A stretch of 64,000 nt of DNA from Bimastos eiseni. Its lineage: Eukaryota > Annelida > Clitellata > Crassiclitellata > Lumbricidae. The stretch's first letter is position 1. The number at the start of each line of letters is the position of its first letter. Where the stretch lies: assembly GCA_959347315.1 (NCBI GenBank), contig OY365806.1:51946068-52010067 (forward strand), read 5' to 3'. The notes under the pieces were generated by a model. That model saw nothing but the letters and a program-made list of their open reading frames with translations, was not told the DNA's origin and did no database searches. A program made the position numbers and the translations under genes. Positions 25,901 to 34,626 of the stretch are shown here, piece after piece.

Positions 25901-28900
25901 GAATTCGAATCCTGCTGGACTCTCGAAAAAATACCTTCCAATCGGCTTTCTTGAGAGCCCAGTGGTTCAGTCCTGCGTTCTCCTTGACATCCGCCACTTC
26001 GTCAACTCTGATGAGCGTGACCTTGTGATCGGATCCGAGGCTGGTGCTCAGGACGCTGTGGGTGCATCTTAAAGCAGCAGCTTTAGTTGTAATGGCAAGA
26101 TCAATGACGGAGTTGTTTACCGATCCTACCCTGGAATTGTGAGCGGGTTGTCCTGTGTTCAGGACCACAAGGTCCTTTTCCATGATAACCTCCTCCTGAT
26201 CGGTTCCTCTTCTGTTGTTGGGGTGGTACATTTCCAGTCTTTGCTGTGGGCATTGAAGTCTCCGACAACAATGCTTGTGCGATCTGGAAACAGCATACTC
26301 AGCTGATCTTTAGTTACTGCTATGTTTGAAAAATTGAAATTCTTGAAATTTGATACCGCCCTTCTTCCAACATCTTTTGCTCAGAAGTGCACACGTCTCG
26401 ATGGCTTAATTGCAGTTGTACTGCAGAGCAACTGTGCGTGAAGGACTTGCTCAAGGTCTCTACACAATGACTGACGCCTTGGACGAGGGTCGAGCCCGCT
26501 CACTCAGCGCGCTCTAACCGATCAGTCACTGTGCTTGGAGATATATACACATTTATTATTTTGATCTTACCATTATCGGTCAATATTTCGATACCTTGCC
26601 ACTCGATTCCAGTGTTTCTTCCAGCTGCAGCAAGGTGTGATTGATATCTTCCTTCAGTAAGATGGCCAGTCCTCCGCCCCTCGAGTGCGGGCTGTCTTGT
26701 CGAAGTATTGCATAGCTGTCAATTCGATGTACATGGTTAGCCTTAAGAAATGTTTCTTGTACACAAATTATATCAGGGGTAAATAAACAACATTGTAAAA
26801 ACCTTCTGAACTCGTATATACGATCCCGAAAACTGCAACAGTTCCACTGCATGATGGTGAGTTTATCTAAGGAAAAGTGCAAAATTTTACAATCAATGAT
26901 TACATTACTTGCTGTTATGATTACTTACTTGCGGAGGTTGTGGCCTCAAAACGGACCCCTCTGCTCGTGTAGATGGCGTTGGCCACTGTCAGGATCACTG
27001 TCATCACTTCCTTCCTTTTCTTTGTCTTGTCGGTGATGAATGTTCCTAGCCCTACAATGAAGTTCAACATACCTGCTTCGAAATATGTGTCAGAAGCAGT
27101 TTCTGACTTTTGGTATCAAGTTTCTTCGCCTCGAACGGAGATCTCGCCATTATCTGGAGGAGCTCCTCCAGCTGCGTCGTTTGCTCATCTGGTAACTCCT
27201 GTGGCGTTTCGTTGACATGTGGCTTTTTCGTCGGCTTGGTTGGTTTGTTGGCCTTTCCTTCTTCTTTCTTTGTTTTCTGGTCCTGTTTCACCTTCAGGAT
27301 GGCTTTGTTGAGTGGAAATTCTCCACCACCCTGATCTTCAGAGCTTCCTTCGTCTCCAGGTATTTCGAACACTGCCTGTGGGCTGCACTATGTGACCTCG
27401 AGCAGTTCACACAGTTGGGCGCCTCGACGTTCTCACATTCAGTTTGACTGTCGGCCTGTCCACATCTACAACACTTCAATTGATTTGTACAAATGACTTC
27501 TAAGTGCCCATATCTTTGACAGCTGTTGCACCTCATCAGAGAAGGAGTAAATATTTTTACCTTGTACCGGAAGCTGTTGATTTCGATTGTTTTTGGCAGC
27601 GTGGTCCCCTTCTCATACGCCACGAGCTTGGCTGTGCTTTCGGGTTTCCCGATTCTCCTGATGTATTTGGCGCCGATTTCTGCAGCAATCTCCTTCAGTG
27701 TGTCCTCGTTGGGTCTGAAGATTACTCCCTTCATGTCGTAGCTTGCATCGGACCTATGATCGGTGACTTCCGATCTCTACGGACGAGCGAGGACACGTGG
27801 TTCGCTCTCCTCGATCATCTTTCCGTCGATCTGGCTGATGCCCTTGATCTTTTCTTTGTCACCTGCAATCTTACAAATAATTCTGAGACTATCTCCAGAT
27901 ATCTGGATAGCCTCAGGAACACAATGGCTAGCGGATTGTCAAGATTGCCCTTTTTAAGGTTCTTGGCCGTGATTTAAACAGTAATGGCAGAAAATTTTCT
28001 TCGCTCTTACCATAAATTGAGCGTTGAAACAGACCGAGTTCCGTTCTTTTTGCTGTTGACATTGGATTACGGTAGTAATTCCGTTGGAATCCTCCCGTTG
28101 TCCTTGCTCCTTCAGGTTGAGCCAGAGCACATGATTTCTGACCCAGATCTATCTTCATGCGTAGCCCATCTGGAATTGCACGTGGCGCAATTTCTGAAAT
28201 ATCAACTGATTTCGCCTTCTTACCTCGTCTCTTGACAACGTTAGAAAATGTTTCCTTTCCTACCTCGGCCAAGTGAACCTCCATATCGGTCTCACTATCT
28301 CCACTTGTGCAGCTGTCTGCGATCCGCATTCTTTTCAACATCTCTTCATTGGAGGAATCGCTCAACGATTGCACTGCGTGTGACGTGACTCCTTTGTCCA
28401 CTATCTTGTCTTTATTTCCGCGATTCACTGACGCGGCGGATCTTTTGGCCAGAACAGCCCCGTTCTACAAACAATTTCTTAAACAGAATTTTAAAAAAAT
28501 ACAATATACAATAAACAGGCAAAAAATGAAAAGGTAACCACAATCCACCAGATTGAAGAAATCCAACACACGTCGCTTATGCTTCAGATCAACTCTTGCA
28601 TGGACACGACTGTTCTCTTCAACGGCTAATCGACTCTATCCTCCACCCTCGGTGTCGGGCAGGGATGCATGACGGATATACCCACTCTCAGGACATAAAT
28701 TCCACCTGAAACCACCAGTGAACTCGCCCTTGGGAGTCAAAGGGTTAAATTAGATACGTCTGGAATGAAAATCAGACGTTCGGAAAGGTCACTCCACGGA
28801 GAACGCTATTATTCTGCCACCTATCTGACATTTATGAGGCTATAGATATTTCGGAACTCACTCTACTCACCTTGTTTGACATCAGTGCCGCTTTTGACAC

Positions 28901-31900
28901 TGTTGATCATGATATTTTGCTTAAGCGGCTAGAGATTTCATTTGGCCTGTCTGGTAACTTACTCAGCTCACTGGCTTCACTCGTAAAGGAGCACTCCATT
29001 TGTGCGGTAAATATGGCCTTCCTCAGGGCTCGGTGCTGGGTCACCTCCTGTAGGTTATTAATACTTCTGAGATTGCTTCAGTCTTTAATACCACTTTTGT
29101 GCTGGTCACTTGTAAACCAATGACGTTCAGGCCAACTTACATTGCATGATTTCTGATGCCCCATTGCTGTTCAGGCAATGAGTCAACTCTGGGTGCTCTG
29201 GAGGCTCGGATGTCGACAAACTGCCTGCGACTCAACCCATCAAAAACTCAATTTATCTGGCTGGGCACTTGACAACAGCTTATGAAGCTGGACCTATCCA
29301 CCATTTTTACTTCTGCATTTCCCCTCTTTATCTTTTCCTCTGTTGTCCAGTACCTTGGAGTCATGCTGGACTCTTAACCTTACCAAACTTACCTTTGTTC
29401 CTCATATTTACCATCTCTGCCATGATTCATACTACCCATTGCGTCAGCTTCTCACTGTTGGTCGCTCCCTAACTCCAGATGCCGCCACTACACTTGTCCA
29501 CTCCTTCATCACAGTCTGACTAGATTTCTGCTGCTCACTCTATGTAGGCCTCCCATCTGCGCAGTTGCGGTGCCTGGACCGGGTCCTGCGTTCTGTCACA
29601 CGTCTTATCGGGCACATTCCTAGATTTGACCACATCTCTGACTATGGGCTGAATGTGCTACATTGGCTCCACCTCCAGTAGTGAATTTCGTTCTATTTCA
29701 TTGCTTTAATCTGATGGTCCTTGTTGAGTCTCGTCCCTGCCTATCTACGTGACCTCTGCTACTCTACTCTGAGTGCACCGAGTCGCCACTCTACCGAACG
29801 AGGCGTACTCATTGTCCCATTTACCCACATGAGTATTAAACAAAATTGTGCCTCTCTCTCTGAAGCAGGCTCCTGTTGACATTGGCTTGTCCCCCAACGG
29901 CCATTCCAACTCTTTTTATGCTTGCCTTAAAGCTGCTTTTTTCAGCCATGCTGTATTGGGTGCACTCTTGAGTAGTAACCTTGAAGGTGGTGTGCTATAT
30001 AAATCTTTTTAATAGATGAATGGATATTTGATTTATGCCTTGGCTCCCTTGAGCCATTTTCACTGCAAAGGGTGTCATTTGGCTAAAGATCATTATAAAT
30101 GTTTTGGCTTGGTTTTGGATAGCTGATTATCATTAGACCTGTCTGGGATTGGAACTGTAGACATTGTGGTAAAGAGCCGGAGTGTTACAATTTGGCAGTT
30201 GACCGCTTTCCACCGCTGATTGAAAACAGTCGGTCCATTTACTAAATTTCTAAAATATCGATTCTGTTGCTTCTTTTTTCAGTAGAACAATTATGGGGTA
30301 GTGGCAAAATATACATTTGTTTACCCTGTCAAATAGAAATTGGTAAAAGGGCTAAAGGTAACAATTGTTTACGTGACTTTAAATTGAGTCTCCTCAGAAG
30401 CAAGAAGGATAATTCAGATGGAGATGCAGCCTCTGCAATCGAGATACGTTTCGCTTTTATAGACCTGCCAGATTTGTGGTTTTACTCATGAGATTTGTTG
30501 CTAACAGAGATGACCTTTAATTCTTTGTTGTGCAGGTGACTTCTACAAAGCACGATGCTACAACTGAAACTGCTAAGATGTCTTCAACTCCAAACAATAC
30601 ATTTACTTCATCGTCATCAGCTCCTTCCTTTTCCTTGGAGATGGGAGGAACTGGAGTGAGCAGCCACATCGAGTGGATTAGCTCCTCTCATTCTCAGTCC
30701 GAAAAGTGAGTGCCAATACTTCAATACTTCTTATACTTCTAAGAGCTAAGTTTGCCAGATACATGGGTAGCCAAAGGAGGACATAGGAAGGTGCAATGGA
30801 GAATGCGCTCTTAAGTGTCCAAGTAACAAGGTCACAGTCAATATCCGCATATGAGATCAGTTGAGGTTTTTATCATAGTATTGCATCAATTGGTGACCAC
30901 TTTAAATAAAATTATAGTCACCATCATTATAATCTGCTAGAGAAGTCTTGTAGAAATCTATTGAGAGGTTAAGGAAACCATAAGGGTGCAATGGGTAAGT
31001 TCCTGTTTAAGTGAAATAATTCAATTATTTGAACCATGTGAAGGTTTACTTATCAAGAGGATTACATACAATACAATACAACCATTAAGATCCATAGGCA
31101 GACTGGAATAGGTAGGTTTTTAGCTTAGAGCAAAAGACAGAGGTAAAGAGTTCCAGATGGAGAGACCAACAACAATGAATGACCTCTGGCCAAAGACAAC
31201 ACCTGTACTAGGAAGAACAGACTTTCCAGCAGATGATGTCAATGAGAGGAGCGGCCTTTAACAGATCTGTGAAGCATGACCATGGAAGACAAGTAGGAGA
31301 GCAGATGATGATCTGTGTTTGTGCTCTGTACCTGTGGAGTATCAATTTGTAGCAGATACGCTCACAGACAGGAAGCCAGTGTAGAGAACGAAAAGTGGCT
31401 GTGATACGGTGTCGATAAGAGAGTCCATAACATGCAGCAAGGCCGAGCTGCAGTTGTTGAGTCATGTCAGAATGAGTCAGTATATTAGTGTTTTCAGCGA
31501 TGCTTAGTATGGAGCAAAGTTGTCGGTTTCTCCTGAGATGAAACAAGCACGACCTGGAGATGACAGTAATTTGAGGTTTGATGGAAAAATGTTGAGTCAA
31601 AGGTGAACAGCTGAACAGTGGATGATGGAGAGAATAGAGAGTGACAGTTCAGTGCATTGAATTGGCTTAGAACAGTGGTTCTCAACCTGTTTGACATGGG
31701 GACCCACTTGCTAGAACGGGGTCCCCAAAGTTTTAGGTACCGAGGGCCACTTTAGTGATTCAGTGAGAGCTTGCGAGCCACAGGGTAGGCCTACCATACG
31801 AGCGCCGTAGTCGCGGATCCTTGTATTTATATAGCAGGTTTAGCTTATAAATATAAGGCCTAGAAGTATAAAGCTTAGGCCTACTCATATGCATATAATA

Positions 31901-34563
31901 AAGTTAAATAAACAGTAATGAAATGCTTGAATTGAAAACTAAAAATGTCTAAGAATTTCGCAACTCGTGCCATAGGCCCTAATTTTTAGATTTATTATTG
32001 AACAAAAATTAATAGCTGGACAGTGTCCTCAGTATCAGTACTCAAATGCAACACAATTTTCAGCCTTGAGTTGAAGTTGATTTTCAAGATCTTTAACAAT
32101 GTCTTCAATGTGGCGTGTCATAGTTTGACTTGACAAGCTGATTGCCTTGAATGTATTTCTTGTTTGGTGACACACCTTATCTACCACTCTCATAAGGCAG
32201 TCCTATAAAAATTCACCATCACTGAACGGCTAGCATTTTTTGCAGTTTCATTAGTGACAATAATATTATAGCAGGTCTCAGTACTTGCTTCGTTGATCTT
32301 GCTAACTTGTCTAAAGATCACCTGCTGGGCTGAAAGTGCAGCTTGTAATTTTGCCACCTTTTGTTTTCTCTGCTCGCCAACTTAAGCAACGTTATGCTCA
32401 TGGTTGGTCTCGTAATGTCTTTTGACATTGTATTCTAATATTATTGTTGGCATGTGAACAAACCATGTTTCATTGTTTTCAATGGCAAATAGTTATTGAG
32501 ATGCATAGACAAACTCCATCGCACGATGTCGTAAATGCTGACACAAAGTCTCTTTTTTAGCATTTGCAACTTCATTTTGTTGCAAATGCACATACAGTTT
32601 GGTATCATAAGCATAAAGATAGAAGAAGTGGTGATGGCTGACAATGCAGAAGAATATACAGTAGGATGAACAGCCAGGGACCCAGCATTGAAGCATTGCA
32701 GGACTCCAACGGAATGGAAGCAATGTACGATACGAAGAGGTTGATACAAATATAGTGAGTTCGACTATAAGGTAGGACAGAAATCAGTTGAGGATAGTGC
32801 CAGAGATGTCAAAGGAATGTGGCCAGGCCCTCTGTAGGATGCAGTGATCTACGCTATCAAAAGCGCCAACTATGGCTGCACACGGTCGAATATTTTTACT
32901 TTTTGAACTTTTGTAGTAAGTCCCTTTCTTTGGTCTTGTCTGGGCTATTGGTGGTATAGAAATCATTTTTATTATAGTACTACTATAGTATTATTATTCG
33001 TTACAGGGATTTATATAGCGCCCCTTCAAAGCTACTACTCAGGAGTGCTCCCGACTCCAGCACGTTTAAAAAGAACAGTTTTAAGGCAAGTATAAAATGA
33101 GTCTGAGTGGACCCTTGGTGACAACCGTAACACCAACGGGAGCATGTTCCAGAGCGAGGGGCCAACCACTGAGAAGGCACGATTCCGTGTGGTAGTTGTA
33201 CGGGCAAATGGAACAATGAGCATGCATCGCTCAGTAGAGAGCGGCGACCCAGTACACTCAAAGTAGAGTGACAGAGATCATGAAGATAGGCAGGGGCAAG
33301 ACCTAGGAAGGACCGCCATACCAAAGAGATATGGTACGAGATTCGCTGTTGGAGAGGGAGCCAGTGGAGCGCATCCAGCATATAGCCGGATTAGGGTGGT
33401 CCTTAAAGTTCGACTTTAGAAATTTCACCCTCCCACGATCCCGATAGATACTTCCCTAGTAGAAAATAATTGGTGCAAAATATTTTCAGGATTGGTCAAC
33501 ATTTAGGGTATGCTCAAAGCAAATCAAATTTCATTATTCAGAGTGATAATCACAGAAATTCATGACATTTTCAATTTTGTGTGTGTTTTGAATTTAATTA
33601 CTGTCAAGCACAAGAATGATAATTATAGTGCTTGCTAAAGTCAGCTCAGCACTAAGCAAAGACTGAGCAATGAGCAATTGAGCATAAGGAATCAATATTT
33701 TTATTATAAAATGGAAAATTTCTAAGATGCTTTAACCTGGTCCACGTCACTATACTAGAGTTATTCAAGGCAGTGTTTACGTGCAATACTGACAATGTCA
33801 TGTCAGTGATAGTTCATTAGAGTACTGACGAAATGTTCAGTGATTCACCCTACGTATTGGTTGATGACTTAGAAGCAAGGCACTTGATTATGGTTGACTT
33901 ATTTGAGTCAGGATACAGTGAGTGGTGTTCGGCAACGACCTGGAGGACACACTGCGTCTGTTTCTCATCTTTGGCCAGCAAGGCATTACAGACCTGCATC
34001 AACGCAACTCCTCGTTCTGCTGTATCGATGACAACTCGAAGATCATGGCCAGTTTCCTCACCCCTCAGCTAGTCCAAATTTGATTCCCAAGGAATGAGTC
34101 GGGGAGAGAAAGAATCTAAAACAATCGCGTGCGTTACTGATAACCAATCCCCTCAATTCGTTTTGAAGGATCCTTCTGAGCATTGTAATTAAGTTCTGCA
34201 ACCATAGCCATTTTCTCAGTGGCTTCGACTTCTGGATCAAAAAAGGCCAGTGCCGGTAAAGGTTCTAGAGGGCACCCAAAGATGATGGCGAGCCGATTTC
34301 GACGAGCAGCTTCAAAAGAGGCAAGTGGTTGGCAGGACCTACTTTTGAAAGTCGTGATAGGAACCATGACTTGACATACACCAATCACCCAAGCACACAG
34401 AAGTTGACACGACCTTGCCTTCTCTTTATCTCTTTGCAAGCTTAAAACCAGCGTCTCTGAAGATGGATATTTTCAGAGCATGCTGATATGATCAACCACG
34501 GGCACGGCATAGGGGACCTGGCTTCATGAACGTTAGGCCATGTGATCCTACTCTTCGTATAAA

Positions 34564-34626
<63 letters not shown>

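Larger units (their letters stand above)
24800..28700 (-). mobile_element. I-group (RNase H-bearing) LINE, internally deleted
   Basis: Read on the minus strand, the order is ORF1 with CCHC knuckles (28428 to 27064), apurinic-type endonuclease (26882 to about 25640), then RNase H and a terminal Cys/His segment (25548 to 24804). The RT domain, about 1.8 kb in intact relatives, is absent: 25555-25635 holds a LARP4 exon copy instead. A SINE interrupts the endonuclease. LINEs with an RNase H domain belong to the I group (I, Ingi, Nimb and relatives). The exact 5' end is uncertain because it lies close to the right inverted repeat at 28730. Confidence 0.8.

Noticed and set aside
26440..26535. tRNA gene
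   Set aside because: Box A and B-like motifs are present but there is no acceptor stem or proper anticodon arm; it is the head of a SINE.
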